DNA of 64,000 nt from Aquarana catesbeiana (Eukaryota; Chordata; Amphibia; Anura; Ranidae). Both the position numbers and the translations under genes were made by a program. Below the pieces are notes generated by a model. The model was not told where the DNA came from, searched no databases, and was given only the letters and a program-made list of their open reading frames with translations. Positions 1 to 11,718 of this stretch are shown in pieces (position 1 is the first letter of the stretch; each line of letters opens with the position of its first letter). The stretch covers positions 68,985,544 to 69,049,543 of the forward strand of contig NC_133324.1 of assembly GCF_042186555.1 (NCBI RefSeq), in the 5' to 3' direction.

Positions 1-965
1 AGGCAGGAAGAGGAGGACTTCCTTAGCTCTCAAGGCCCCCTTTATCCAGACAGTGTTCCTGCGTGCCCGCTGATCACACAGGAAGAGGACGAGGAGGAGG
101 AGGAGGAGGAGGAAGATTGTGTCAGTATGGAGGTGGAGCCTGGCACTCAGCATCAGCAGCAGTCTTTAAGGGATCAGTCCCAAGAAACACATGGACTTGT
201 ACGTGGCTGGGAGGAGGTGGCTGCGGACCATGTCGTCCTTAGTGACCCAGAGGACTCCGGACCGAATGCCTCAGCAAACCTACGCTGCATGGCCTCCCTG
301 ATCCTGCAAAGCCTGCGTAAGGATCCTCGTATTCGTGGCATCAAGGAGAAGGACCAATACTGGCTGGCAACCCTCCTTGATCCACGTTACAAGGGTAAGG
401 TTGCGGACCTTATCTTGCCATCGCAGAGGGAGCAGAGGATGAAACATCTTCGGGAGGCCTTGCAGAAAGGTCTGTGCAACGCGTTCCCAGAGACTGGGAG
501 GTTACAAACTCCTGTTTCTGGACAACGTGTTGCTGAGGCTTCGGTCAGTAAAGAAGGAGCGGTGGAGAAGGTGGCCGTCTGACCGATGCGTTTAGACAAT
601 TTTTTGGTCCGCAGCCCCAAGGTACGATCGGTTCCAGCAACCATCGCCAGCGTCTGTTTTACATGGTGCAGGAATACCTAGGGGCAAGATCAGACTTGGA
701 CACCTTTCCCACCGAAAATCCTCTGGGTTACTGGGTCTTGAGGATGGATCACTGGCCAGAGCTTGCACAGTATGCAATTGAGCTACTGGCCTGTCCTGCA
801 TCCAGCGTTCTTTCGGAACGCACATTCAGTGCTGCTGGAGGCGTGGTAACCGATCACAGGGTGCGTTTGTCCACTGACTCGGTCGATCGACTGACCTTCA
901 TAAAAATGAATCAGTCTTGGATCACCACCAGCTACCTAGCACCTGATGCTGATGTAACCGAATAA
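1..965 (+). pseudogene. hAT transposase, C-terminal part, frameshifted
   Basis: The reading frame is open from base 1 to 582, with an acidic Glu-rich stretch followed by the motif YWLATLLDPRYKGKV. It then shifts frame between about 540 and 590 and resumes to a stop after 965. The second segment holds the hAT C-terminal dimerisation region, with ELLACPASSVLSERTFSAAG and then RVRLSTDSVDRLTFIKMNQS. This region mediates transposase multimerisation and follows the catalytic RNase H-like domain, which lies outside the window. Comparison with the minus-strand copy at 34729-35700 shows both halves belong to one protein, so the frame change is a lesion and not a gene boundary. A domesticated ZBED-like gene is unlikely given the frameshift and the transposon ends. 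Confidence 0.85.
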
Positions 966-1080
966 TTTTTTTTTGAAATCTCAGATTCCTTCAAAGACTA
1001 CCTATGCTGATGCTGAGTGACTATCCCTGAGTAATTATCCTCTTCCTCCTCAATCATCACGCTGATAGCTTGTAAGAACA

Positions 1081-1800
1081 TTTTTGGTTCTGGGCGCCAC
1101 CACCAGTGCCTAAGGCACAATTTTTCAGCCCCTGTTTAACAGGGGCGTGTAATTACAATTTTTGATGTAATACTTTGCAGCAGGGCTCGTTCCTGCATTC
1201 CAACTAGAGTGTCTGTGAGGGGTTGCAGTGTTGTGGCACCAGCACCAGTGCCTAAGGCCCATTTTTTCTGCCCCTGTTTAACAGGGGCGTGTAATTACAA
1301 TTTTTGATGCAATACTTTGCAGCAGGGCTCGTTCCTGCGTTCCAACTAGAGTGTCTGTGAGGGGTTGCAGTGTTGTGGCACCAGCACCAGTGCCTAAGGC
1401 CCATTTTTTCTGCCCCTGTTTAACAGGGGCGTGTAATTACAATTTTTGATGCAATACTTTGCAGCAGGGCTCGTTCCTGCGTTCCAACTAGAGTGTCTGT
1501 GAGGGGTTGCAGTGTTGTGGCACCAGCACCAGTGCCTAAGGCCCAATTTTTCAGCCCTTGTTTAACAGGGGCGTGTAATTACAATTTTTGATGCAATACT
1601 TTGCAGCAGGGCTCGTTCCTGCGTTCCAACTAGAGTGTCTGTGAGGGGTTGCAGTGTTGTGGCACCAGCACCAGTGCCTAAGGCCTAATTTTTCAGCTCC
1701 TGTTCAACAGGGGCATGTAATTACAATTCTTGATCTAATATTTCACAGCAGGGCCCTGTGAGGGCTTACAGTGTTGTGGCCACAGCAACACCTAAGGCCC
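1081..1800 (+). repeat. 142-bp tandem array inside hAT 3' region
   Basis: The block AGGGGCGTGTAATTACAA recurs at 1141, 1283, 1425 and 1567, and as a variant at 1709, giving an exact 142-bp period over about five units. Each unit contains the short inverted repeat CCCCTGTTTAACAGGGG. The homologous array on the other strand at 34020-34640 has a 138-139 bp period, so the array is a constitutive part of this hAT family. Confidence 0.95.
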
Positions 1801-3078
1801 AAATTTCTGCTGAGTATATAGGGCAGGACCCTACTTTCAAACAACTAACTTACAAACGACTCCTACTTGCAAACGGAAGGAGACAACAGGAAGTGAGATG
1901 AAATCTACCCCTAGGAAGGGAAATTCTCTCCTGTAAGAGTTAATATGGGAAAAACATTTCTCCTTTCCACTGATGCTTTCCAATCCATTGGGACAAAAAG
2001 TGAGGTGAAATCTTCTGAAGAGGAGGAAAGACAGCAAAACAAATGTCACAGGGGTGATAACCCTTCCCTATGTTTTCCAAAAAGCTTAAAAAAGATTTTT
2101 TGGCTGGAGCTAAACACGTTAAAAATGTACCCGTTCAAAATTACAAAGAGATTCTACTTAACAACAAACCTACAGTCCCTGTCTTGTTTGCACCGCCTGT
2201 ATACTGCTGTTCAGAGTATATAGGGCCTGGTGGCCCCACACCTTTCCTTATTTTAATTTGGGTGTGGGGTTCCCCTTAATATCCATACAAGACCCAAAGG
2301 GCCTGGTAATGGACTGGGGGGTACCCATGCCGTTTGTCTCACTGATTTTCATCCATATTGCCAGGACCCGACATTACATTAAACCCGCAAGCAGTTTTAA
2401 ATGAGATTTTTTCCTTTAAAAATGACATTTGGTGCAGGGACTGTTCTAAACACGGGAAACACGCGTCACTTTACAGGCATACTATAGACACCCCTCAGGT
2501 ACGATATTTAAAGGAATATTTCACTTTTTTTTTTTTTACTTTAAGCATCATTAAAATCACTGCTCCCGAAAAAAACGGGCGTTTTTAAAAGTTTTTTTTG
2601 CATTGATACATGTCCCCTGGGGTAGGACCCGAGTCCCCAAACCCTTTTTAGGACAATACCATGCAAATTCGTTTTTAAAATGAGCACTTTTGATTTCGAA
2701 CGTTCGAGTCCCATAGACGTCAATGGGGTTCTAACGTTCGTGCGAACTTTCGGTCCATTCGCAGGTTCTGGTGCGAACCGAACCGGGGGGTGTTCGGCTC
2801 ATCCCTAGTTATAAGATAATAATGTATTATTTATCTATTTACTGTGAAATTATTGGTTGGAAGTTATAACTTCACACTTCAGTAATTTCTCCGTTAAGCC
2901 ACCTGCTTGAGTACAGTTTTTGAAAATATAGTAAATTACCTTAAAAACAATATATAATAATTATTTGTATATTACTTATGGTAATTAACCCCTTGCCACC
3001 CAGGCCAATTCTGACACTTCTCTCCTACATGTAATAATCATCATTTTTTTGCTAGAAAATTATTCAGAACCCCCAAAC

Positions 3079-3080
<2 letters not shown>

Positions 3081-3116
<36 letters not shown>
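3081..3116. repeat. (AT)n microsatellite
   Basis: An uninterrupted alternating AT run of about 34 bases inside the TTAA-flanked relic. Confidence 0.95.
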
Positions 3117-3119
<3 letters not shown>

Positions 3120-3291
3120 TTAGCAGACACTCTAGGGAATAAAATGGTGGTTGTTGCAACTTTTTATGTCACACAGTATTTGCGCAGCAATTTTTCAAAC
3201 GCGTTTTTTTTCTTGGGAAAAAAAACTGTTTCATGTAAATAAAAAATAAAGATAAATAAATAAAGATAACCCGATATCTTTTGTATAATGT

Positions 3292-3601
3292 AGGAAAGGT
3301 GATGCGGTTCCCCAAACTCCGTGGACCGTTAAGGAAAACCTCCACCCTCAATGAGAAACAGGTGCAAGCTGTGCACAAGTCTATGGTAGCAAGTAAATCC
3401 CGGAATGCTGCACTCTGAGAACGGTCATCTTTATTCCAAAATAAAGCTATGAGCTATGAGTCAGCATCTCTGTATGTGAAACGCGTTAGCTATCACTATT
3501 CTCCTTTCGTATCTGATGACTTTTGTTGGATTTTAATAATTTTGGAATAAAGATGACCGTTCTCAGAGTGCAGCAGTCCGGGATTTACTTGCTACCATAA
3601 C
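3292..3601 (+). mobile_element. Short PLE-like retroelement with inverted end
   Basis: Flanked by a perfect 14-bp direct duplication, CTTTTGTATAATGT (3278-3291 and 3602-3615), which implies a retroelement-type insertion. About 60 bp near the left (3384-3445) are the reverse complement of the right end (3537-3597). A partial inverted copy of the 3' end is a known habit of Penelope-like elements. The middle carries a degenerate hammerhead-ribozyme-like core, and GAATAAAG lies near the 3' end. There is no coding capacity. The PLE assignment is inference from these combined traits. Confidence 0.6.
3452..3491 (+). ncRNA. Degenerate hammerhead-ribozyme-like motif
   Basis: The conserved block GAAACGCGTT is preceded by a possible stem II (GCAT pairing with ATGT), and a 5-bp stem I (AGCTA with TAGCT) encloses the motif. 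The CUGANGA part of the core is altered, so cleavage activity is unlikely. The context matches the hammerheads known in Penelope-like elements. Confidence 0.4.
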
Positions 3602-3629
3602 CTTTTGTATAATGTGAAAGATGATGTTA

Positions 3630-3989
3630 TGCCCCATACACACGATCAGAAATTCCGTCAGAAAAAACTTCTCTGAACTTTCAGCCATCAAGATCGCGGT
3701 GACGTACAACACTATGACGAGCCGAGAAAATGAAGTTCAATGCTTCCGAGCATGCGTCGAATTGTTTCAGGGCATGCCTGATTTTTTGCGTGTCCGAATT
3801 GCATACAGACGAACGCACTTTCGAATAGGAACTTTTTCCGACTGAAAAATAGAGAACCTGCTTTCAATCTTTTGCTGGCTGGAATTCTGCCAGCAAAGGT
3901 CCGATGGAGCATACACACGGTCGGAATTTCTGACCAGAAGCTCACTTCCGACTTTTGCTGGCAGAATTTCTGATCGTGTGTATGGGGCA
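3630..3989. mobile_element. Harbinger-type MITE (TGCCCC ends)
   Basis: Perfect terminal inverted repeats of about 27 bp (TGCCCCATACACACGATC at the left, its complement at the right) are flanked by TTA at 3627-3629 and 3990-3992. A 3-bp TTA/TAA duplication is the PIF/Harbinger hallmark. The right end of the gene-carrying Harbinger at 50370-56038 has a closely related terminus (GTACGGGGCA then TAA), so this is probably a non-autonomous relative. Confidence 0.85.
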
Positions 3990-4190
3990 TTACATAAAGT
4001 AAATAGATACCTAACATGTCACGCTTTAAAATTGCGCACACTTGTGGAATGGCGCCAAACTTTAGTACTTAAAAATCTCCATAGGAGACGCTTTACGTTT
4101 TTTTACAGGTTACATGTTTAGAGTTACAGAGGGGGTCTAGTGCTAGAATTATTGCTCTCGCTCTATCGCGGAGTATGTAACCTGTGTGTA

Positions 4191-4985
4191 TCTGGCTCTG
4201 ATACTAGTCAGTGCCCCACCAGCCACTGGCCTCACCGCATGTCCCTGGTGTCTATGATATGCTGGAACAAATCTTTGGACTAAAGATGGTAATGAGTGCA
4301 GAAAACACTGATGCCTATACACAGTGTCTATCAGAATGGGTTATCACCAAGAGCACCCGCTTCATCAGGGCTTATTGACAGCAATAAGAATAGACTGGAA
4401 GTGAACCGGACCTTTAGTGTTATTTTTTTCCAGTGTAGATGAAAGCATACAGTAGGCCTTGTCAGCAGCTGGCAGCCAACATATTCGGGGACATGACACA
4501 ACATTGTCCTTCATGAAGCCTGCTTCCCCATAGATCATAGACCTACAGTATATGTTAGGCCTGGAGGGTGTGGATACCCCTGGAGTAGTCCTCCTTCCCT
4601 GGGTGGTTATGTGTGGCCACTGGATCCACCCTAGGGTACCAGCTATCTGGGTTGATGTCTGTTCTGCATTTATGATGTCTGGGGCCATTCCTCCTCTTTA
4701 GCATATCTCTTTAACATAATTGTCAATGGCCAAGTAATTCTGAGCACCGGATCCATTATTATTAATATAATAGGGCCAACATCTTCAGCAGAACTGTGCA
4801 AAGTAAGGGAATACTAAGGCTATGACAAAAACGTGACACGGAACTAGTGGAAAGGCTGCCAGAGCAACCTATAATTAAATCATCTCATTAGCATTCTTTT
4901 CATTTTTTCAGAAGCAGAAGCATTTTTTTTATATTTAGAAACAAAAACAATAGTATACATGCTATTTAATATCTATATTAATTAG
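4191..4985. other. No feature recognised
   Basis: About 800 bases of ordinary composition. Open frames are short and lack motifs I recognise. Confidence 0.6.
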
Positions 4986-5054
4986 TCGTGGACATCCTGT
5001 CCTTCTTGCAGCTCCCCCCTCCCAGTACTTGCCGGCACGGCAACTCAACTCAAT

Positions 5055-5302
<248 letters not shown>

Positions 5303-5540
5303 AGATATATATATATATATCTAGATATATATCTAGATATATATATCTAGATATATATCTAGATATATATATATAGATATAGATATACACTGTATATATA
5401 TATATATATCTATATATATCTATATATATATATATAGATATATATAGAGATATATTGATATACATCTATATATATCTATATATATATATAAATATAGATA
5501 TATATATACACTGTATATATATATCTATAGATATAGATAT
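5303..5540. repeat. AT-rich TATA/AGAT repeat with hairpin potential
   Basis: Continues the microsatellite as mixed (TA)n and TATAGATATA-type units with many self-complementary stretches. It could extrude hairpins or cruciforms. No coding content. The following 5541-5820 holds nothing I recognise. Confidence 0.9.
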
Positions 5541-5820
5541 CTAGTTCAGCGCTATCAAAAAGTTACGTGAATTCAAGAAAATAAAAAAACAATATATAAG
5601 TGACATAATGTGAACTCAAATTTATCAATGAAAGTCCATAGAATTCCAAAAAATAAAAATGGAAAAAAAGAATTCACTAGGATATAAAAATAGACTCCAG
5701 TGATCCAGAAGAGAGAATTCCACGGAAAATAGAGACAGGCAACTGCATGCATAGGAGAGCCAGCTTCCCCAGATCCTCCGTGCAACACCAACAATGTAGA
5801 CGATAGGAGCTTAATAGAAT

Positions 5821-6110
5821 GGGGTTGATTTACTAAAGGGAAAAAGACTGTGCACTTTGCAAAGTGCAGTTGCCCTCTTCAAGAGCAGTTGCTCCAGAGC
5901 TTGGTAAATGAGCAGAAGCTCTGCTGACTTCCATCATCCAATCATGTGCAAGCAAAAATGCAGTTTTTTAAATTTTCCTTGCACGGGATTGGGTACTCTT
6001 TGCAAAGTGAAGCCTTACCTCATTTACTAAGCTCTGGAGCAATTGCACTTGCAGAGGGCAACTGCACTCTGCAAAGTGCACAGTTTTTTTGCCTTTAGTA
6101 AATCAACCCC
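5821..6110. mobile_element. MITE with GGGGTTGATTTACTAAAGG ends
   Basis: Terminal inverted repeats GGGGTTGATTTACTAAA and its complement bound 290 bp, flanked by AAT on both sides (5818-5820 and 6111-6113). The 3-bp duplication suggests the PIF/Harbinger group, though AAT is not the usual TWA target. The interior has further inverted blocks (GCACTTTGCAAAGTGC). No open frame. Confidence 0.8.
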
Positions 6111-6986
6111 AATGTGTTGGCTTCTAAATTACAGTTTTTCTCCATTGTTTTGGCTCATTTCTTGAAACAGAAATGACATTCTCAAAACTCTAAGTTCATT
6201 TGGCAAAACAGTCTTACAGCTCAGCACAACTCTATAACTCACGTGCAAAAGCTCATATCTCTCCCAAAACTGTTCACTCATGCTTCAAAACCATATTCCT
6301 TTCCCATATAAAGAGTCAGTGCTACCAAAATGGCAAAGATTCTTCTCAATTGCTTTGGCTCATTTCTTGAAACAGACCAGACGTTCTCAACTCTCTTGGT
6401 GCTTTTGCCAAAATAACCTGGATGGTTCAGCACAACACCATGGTTCACCTTCAAAAGCTCATATCTTTCCCAAAACAGTTCACTCATGTGTCAAAAATAA
6501 ATTTCTTTCTCATTCAAATAGTCAGTGCCTCCAAAATGCTTTGTCCCTTTGGCATTGTGTAAGCACTGCAAGTCAAAATGTTTAGATGTTTTGTCTCTAA
6601 GGCAGAGGACCATTGAAATATCCCTCATGTCCACCTTTCAGTCTTAGCCCAGTCCTTCATTGACAATGGTTACTGTACAGTTTTTGTCTAGCTAACTGAA
6701 TACAATTGTGTATAAAACTGAAAAAAAAGAAAAGATTTTAGGATAAGAGTAGCCTCCAAGGTTTGACATCACAGATTGCACTCACACTGCCAAGGAAAAA
6801 TTACTTTACAGTATTGTAACCATTATCATTCACACACAAAGTAACTTCCATACATCAGAGTAAAAAGAAAATGTATACAGCATAATATACGGAAATATAA
6901 ACACACAAACATAAAACAAGGAAAATTACATTTAGCCTACAATGCTGTAAATAAAGCTGGAGTTTCACAACTACTGTAACATCTCT

Positions 6987-9067
6987 TCACTGGCCACCGT
7001 CCTCACCCTCCTGCCCATCCACACGCTGCTGTCTGTCTGGCCAAAGATTCTCGTCAACATCGCAGCGTATATCCTCCCTTGCGATGCAACGAGGGAAGAA
7101 ACGGTGTGCATGTCGCAACCATCCCCTACACTGATCTCCTGTAATATCCTCACAGGCAGCATCCATTGCATGGAGCAGAGACCTCTGATCTTGAGCCCGA
7201 TGCTCATACACACTCCACCTCCAAGCGTAGAAAAACTCCTCAATAGGGTTGAGGAAAGGAGAGTAAGGTGGTAGGAGCACCATATCCATCCTTGGATGAG
7301 CAGTGAACCAGGCCCTGATAAGCAGGCCACTGTGGAAATTCACATAATCCCATACAATTATATATTGTGGTAGGTGAGGCCCTATGAGACCTCTCTTATT
7401 TTCAGGGATCAAATCCAAATGAAGGCGGTCCAAGAAGATGAGGAGCTTCTGTGTATTGTATGGGCAAAGACTGGGGATGTGAGTGGCCACACCATTCTCA
7501 GAAATGGCAGCACACATAGTTATATTGCCCCCTCACTGGCCTGGGACATCCACCGTGGCCCGGTGGCCAATAAAATTTCGGCCACGTCTTCGGCCCTTGG
7601 CCAGGTTGAAGGCAGCCTCATCCACATACACGAGTATGTGAGAGGTCTCGTTTCCTTCCAATGCCATTATTCTCTACAATAGAGTAAAAAAAGAAAACAT
7701 CAAATCAGTCATACAGAAGAGTCATACACTACAGTTACAGACAGTCACATAGGAATGTTCTATGTTCTACACAAGTTCAATATATTACTGGCCAGTATTC
7801 CAGTGGTTCCAAACCTGGGGTACATGTACCCTATGCAGAGGTACTACAGGGGGTATTTGACAGAAAGGGGAGGGGAAAAATGATCAATGAGTAGACTTAC
7901 TGAAATGTTACAGTAAAACCCACAGTATTAGATAGATTTACATGGGGAGGCACTACTGTAATTGCAGCTCTTTGACCCTTTTTCTTACTGTATTGTATGT
8001 TATATTCTTCAAAATAAGGATTATAATGATAATTGCATCATACAGTAAGCTGCAGTTTTTAGACAAAATGTTTATAAATCAGATATGTAAATCAAATACT
8101 TTCATACCTGGATTACCTAGATTCAGAAATCAGGTAAAGTGGGTACTGAAACCAATACATTTCGGGAACCACTGCTTATGGTGATTGTAAAAAGGTTATC
8201 TTGATGGACAACCAGTGACTGACTTACATGTACATACTGGTACCGCAGCTCTTTCACTCTGTCAGACTTCCTCTCAAATGGTACCCTGTAAATTTACTTC
8301 ATTGTCATCTGATGCTTCTTCAATATGCGGGCCATTGTGGAGATGCTTATAGAGATGACATTTTGGAATATGACATTGTCTTGCAGTGCGGATTTGTCTC
8401 AATGTGATGGCATTATTTGCCAACACCATGTTACAGATCTCTTGTTCTTGTTGTTCATTGAGAAGTTTTCCTCGGCCACCCGTGCCAGGTTGTCGTCCAA
8501 TCCTAGACATAGAATTCAAAGGACAACACTCCATTCGTAATTTATACCTTATGTATTCCGTACAGAATGAGTTACCAATGTAATCGTATTGTTGTTTTAC
8601 TTACAGTAACTTTACCACAATTCCAATGCATCACTGCACAGTGACTGGAATACTACTGTAAACTGTATCATCAATATTGTAGAAAATAAACTATTCCATA
8701 CTATTCCATAGTTTATTTTCTACAATATTTTTCTTGTCATTGTTAGTATCATACGTAACATCCCACTGAGGTAAGATACTGTAATACTGTAGGCCTATCA
8801 CACACACACACACATGTTGATGACATGATCTATAATTGTGGCCCGAATTTCATCAGGGACAGCATAGTGTCTTTGTGCTCTTCTGCCTCTTCCCCCTATT
8901 CCACCACCACTTACCCTTCCTCTTCTTCCTCTTCTTCTTCCTCGAGCAGGCAGTTTCCCTTGTTTATTTACTTGGCCAGGTGCCTCCATGTTCAGAAATT
9001 GTACTGGTCCTGCATGGTCAAGCTCTATATATACATGTTTGGCAGCATTTACAATCATGGACAGCAC
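6987..9067 (-). pseudogene. DDE transposase of Tc1/mariner-like element, copy 1 (three exons)
   Basis: Exon 1 (about 9067-8815) encodes an Arg/Gly-rich linker and the start of a helix-turn-helix (PDEIRATIIDHVIN), then is cut by a deletion that removes the rest and the splice donor. Exon 2 (8502-8228, acceptor TCTAG, donor GTAAGT) has an internal deletion after LRQIRTA. Exon 3 (7673-6987, acceptor TTGTAG) carries the catalytic core: D in VYVDEA, D in VWDYVNFH, E in SPFLNPIEEF. Counting gives 35 residues between the second D and the first E, unlike the usual 34 of Tc1. A TGA at 7535-7533 replaces the CGA found in copy 2, a typical CpG decay. The protein would nick at TA sites. It is not functional here. 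Confidence 0.8.
8660..8735. repeat. Hairpin in intron of Tc1/mariner-like element
   Basis: TTGTAGAAAATAAACTATT and its reverse complement face each other across a few bases. The same hairpin occurs in copy 2 near 12740-12795, so it belongs to the element. Confidence 0.75.
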
Positions 9068-9852
9068 CTGTCAGGTAACTAAACATACTATTTGATTGGT
9101 CATCTGAGACCAACTCCAACTCCTCCTTTGTTAGTCAAGTTCTAGTTGCACCTGACTGTCAATTTCTGTAATCATTTTATCAAATGTTCCAAGAGATTCA
9201 CATATGGTATTCATGGTATTATGGTTCCTGAATAATTTTGACCATTGAACAGACTATTGTGCATGTAATGACTTAAACAATGAAATGACGCTGAAAGGTT
9301 TTGGAGAGAAGAACCATTAGACTGAGAATTGACAATCAGTTTAGATCAACAAGATCTATTCACTTGGAAATTGTGCTAAATGTAGACTACTTGTACTTAA
9401 TCATTTGAGAAATGTACTGAGACATTGAGACATGTACTGAGACATTTGCAGTTTTGATGAAATGAATGAGAAATTCAATTCAGTTCTGAACAATTGCCAA
9501 GTGGTTTGGAGATTTGTCCATGTTGTTTTGAGAATGTCATTTCTGTTTCAAGAAATGAGCCAAAACAATGGAGAAAAACTGTAAATTAAATTGGAAAAGC
9601 CAAATGAGCTGTAGGGAAAAGCTTTCCCAAATACATCCATAGAGGTACTGACAGTCCTGGCGTGCTCCGAGTCAGAGTCTCGTTCCCGATATATGCATAT
9701 TTAGAACATGAAAGATCATAGCGTAATTCTGTATAAAAGGGCTGTTTTATAGTAAAAATGAGCATGTAACCATATGAAAAAATGCTGCAGCGATGGCCAT
9801 AACCAGAGTAACGAGCAGCAAAAGAGCAGGGTGATGTCACGTTTGGTCCCAT

Positions 9853-9886
9853 CCAATGCGTTTGGTCATATACGTGATGTTGTCAG
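9853..9886 (-). ncRNA. Degenerate hammerhead-like motif
   Basis: On the minus strand CTGACAA is followed about 20 bases later by CAAACGCATTGG. Both pieces are one or two transitions from the hammerhead core CTGANGA ... GAAACGCGTT. Stem I is poor. This may mark a PLE end between the two Tc1/mariner copies; a PLE reverse-transcriptase relic lies nearby on the other strand. Confidence 0.3.
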
Positions 9887-10274
9887 GGGCGAGGTTACCA
9901 GACGTGCACCATGATTTAAACGCCTGCAGGGAATCGACCGGAAGAAGGGCAAGAGGTGGGGAGGTTTCTCTGAATCAACAAGAAAAACACATCTACCGCA
10001 CATATTAAAAAACGAACATCAGAGTTCATATGTGGAAGTATTATGGGAAACAATTGGACTGCAAAAAAAGTTCATGTAAAAGATGTTATAATACATCAAA
10101 ATAAATAAAAAAAACCTAATCCGTCATGAGGAAGGAAAGGACGTGTCCACATCGTAATACGATTGAACACTAATAAATATAAAAATAAAATAAATAAAAT
10201 ACATAAAAAAAAAATGATATAAAGAATTCTTGGTGGAACAAGTAATGAAGGGGGTTCATGGTATATTCTCGTCC

Positions 10275-10440
10275 AGTCTTTTGAGACCCTATTAGATTTT
10301 GCTATGCAACATAATTTTTTTTGGTTAAGTGGCTCTTTTTATGTACAGAACCAGGGAGTAGCTATGGGAGGCAAGTTCACCCCTAGCTTGGCAAGCTTAT
10401 TTAAGGCCAAATGGGAGGAGGATGTCATATTGAGCGATCG
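10275..10440 (+). pseudogene. Penelope-like element reverse-transcriptase fragment
   Basis: A frame encodes FAMQHNFFWLSGSFYVQNQG followed by VAMGGKFTPSLASLFKAKWE. This matches the PLE reverse-transcriptase region usually written as F-Y-x-Q-x-x-G-x-A-M-G-x-x-x-A-P-S-x-A-N-L. It is a short relic; no GIY-YIG endonuclease or full RT is visible. The rest of 9582-11268 (about 1.7 kb between the two Tc1/mariner-like copies) holds AT-rich sequence with no other recognisable feature. Confidence 0.7.
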
Positions 10441-11718
10441 CTTTTCTTGGGAGGGTGAATGTGATCAGCACAGGCCCGATCAGCACTATACAGACAGAGG
10501 GTCAGGGGTCCTGCATCCTAATAGGACAATTGTGGGAGAATTAATACTCCTCCTACAGGCTTTACCAGACACTGACAGAAGTCACAAGACTGCTCTAACT
10601 GCTGATGAGAAAAGGTATTTAGCAGTTTATATCTGCTAAAATAAATGCATTTCCATGATCTGTGTACTGTGGGAGACCAGATATAGTGAATGCAGGTTCT
10701 GGCTTTAGTAACACTTTATTAATATTTTTTTCTATTAAATTCCTTATTAAACATATTTTTTTTTATCAGACCTTATTATCAGACCTTATTTAGCTCCTTT
10801 TTCCTCTTCCACCCCCCTTAACTATTATTTTCTCTCTGATTTTTTTAAAATACTGTCAGTACAGTATTTAAACTTTTTCATTTTTTTTTCATTTTGTTTG
10901 TTAATTACTTTGCAGAGTTGCATTAAAAATAAATAAACCACTAAAGTTGATTTTTTTTTTTTTTTTAGATCAAAGTGATTTGCATGTGATGCCAGTGAAA
11001 ACAATCAGACAAGTAAAAAAATAATAACATTTGTACATTTTTAACTGCTTTTTAATCCTTAGTTTATCCTAGCTAACTTATCCTTTTTTTCTCCCCTTGA
11101 CAATTATTTTCTTGCTGATTTTTTTTTGTTTCTAGTAACATTTGTATGTTTTTAGGCACCATCACAACCTGCTTCGGAAAAACTTGATTTGGTAAAATGG
11201 GTTTCCAGGCCAATAACTATTGAAAGCTATCTTACAGCATCATCACTACTTTTATAAACAGTGTATTACAGTTTTTCTCCATTGTTTTGGCTCATTTCTT
11301 GAAACAGAAATGACATTCTCAAAACAACATGGACAAATCTCCAAACCACTTGGCAATTGTTCACAACTGAATTGAATTTCTCACTCATTTCATCAAAATT
11401 ACAAATGTCTCAGTACATGTCTCAATGTCTCAGTACATCTTTCAAATGATTAAGTACAAGTAGCCTACATTTAGCACAATTTCCAAGTGAATAGATCTTG
11501 TTGATCTAAACTGATTGTCAATTCTCAGTCTAATGGTTGTTCTCTCCAAAACGTGTCAGCGTCATTTCATTGTTTAAGTCATCACATGCACAATAGTCTG
11601 TTCAATTGTCAAAATTATTCAGGAACATAATACCATGAATACCATATATGAATCTCTTGGAAAATTTGATAAAATGATTGCAGCAATTGACAGTCAGGTG
11701 CAACTAGAACTTGACTAA

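Larger units (their letters stand above)
1..2807 (+). mobile_element. hAT transposon copy 1, 5' part outside window
   Basis: Right-hand part of an autonomous-type hAT element. It holds the C-terminal half of a transposase (1-965), a 142-bp tandem array (1081-1800) and an AT-rich 3' region. It ends at 2807 in the terminal motif GGCTCATCCCTA, so the inverted terminal repeat reads TAGGGATGAGCC. The same terminal motif bounds the palindromic element at 28103-31024, where a perfect 8-bp target duplication proves hAT-type insertion. The last ~420 bp (about 2385-2807) closely match both arms of that palindrome. A second, minus-strand copy of this family lies at 33722-48460. The 5' end cannot be seen. 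Confidence 0.85.
2985..4190 (+). mobile_element. TTAA-flanked AT-rich DNA-transposon relic
   Basis: Starts with TTAA followed by CCCCTTGCCACCCAGGCC. Frog elements with TTAA target sites (piggyBac or Kolobok type) start in this way. The body is non-coding. It is interrupted by a PLE at 3292-3601 and a Harbinger MITE at 3630-3989, and its sequence resumes after each. I could not find the right end; about 4190 is a guess from where recognisable sequence stops. Confidence 0.45.
6132..9581 (-). mobile_element. Tc1/mariner-like element with spliced transposase, copy 1
   Basis: Bounded by inverted repeats CAGTTTTTCTCCATTG and flanked by TA (6130-6131, 9582-9583), the Tc1/mariner signature. It shares both ends and its body with the plus-strand copy at 11269-16662. 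The subterminal region has a direct repeat about 208 bp apart (CTCATATCT, then CCCAAAAC, near 6250 and 6458). The transposase runs on the minus strand in three exons. Relative to copy 2, about 200 bp at the exon 1/intron 1 boundary are missing, at a TG-repeat junction near 8815. Confidence 0.85.

Noticed and set aside
1081..1800. CRISPR-like periodic array
   Set aside because: Units of 142 bp are wholly repeated, with no unique spacers, in a eukaryotic transposon.
3382..3599. TA-flanked Tc1-type MITE with TGGTAGCAAG ends
   Set aside because: A 14-bp perfect duplication outside this interval (3278-3291, 3602-3615) defines a larger retroelement-type insertion; the flanking TA is incidental.
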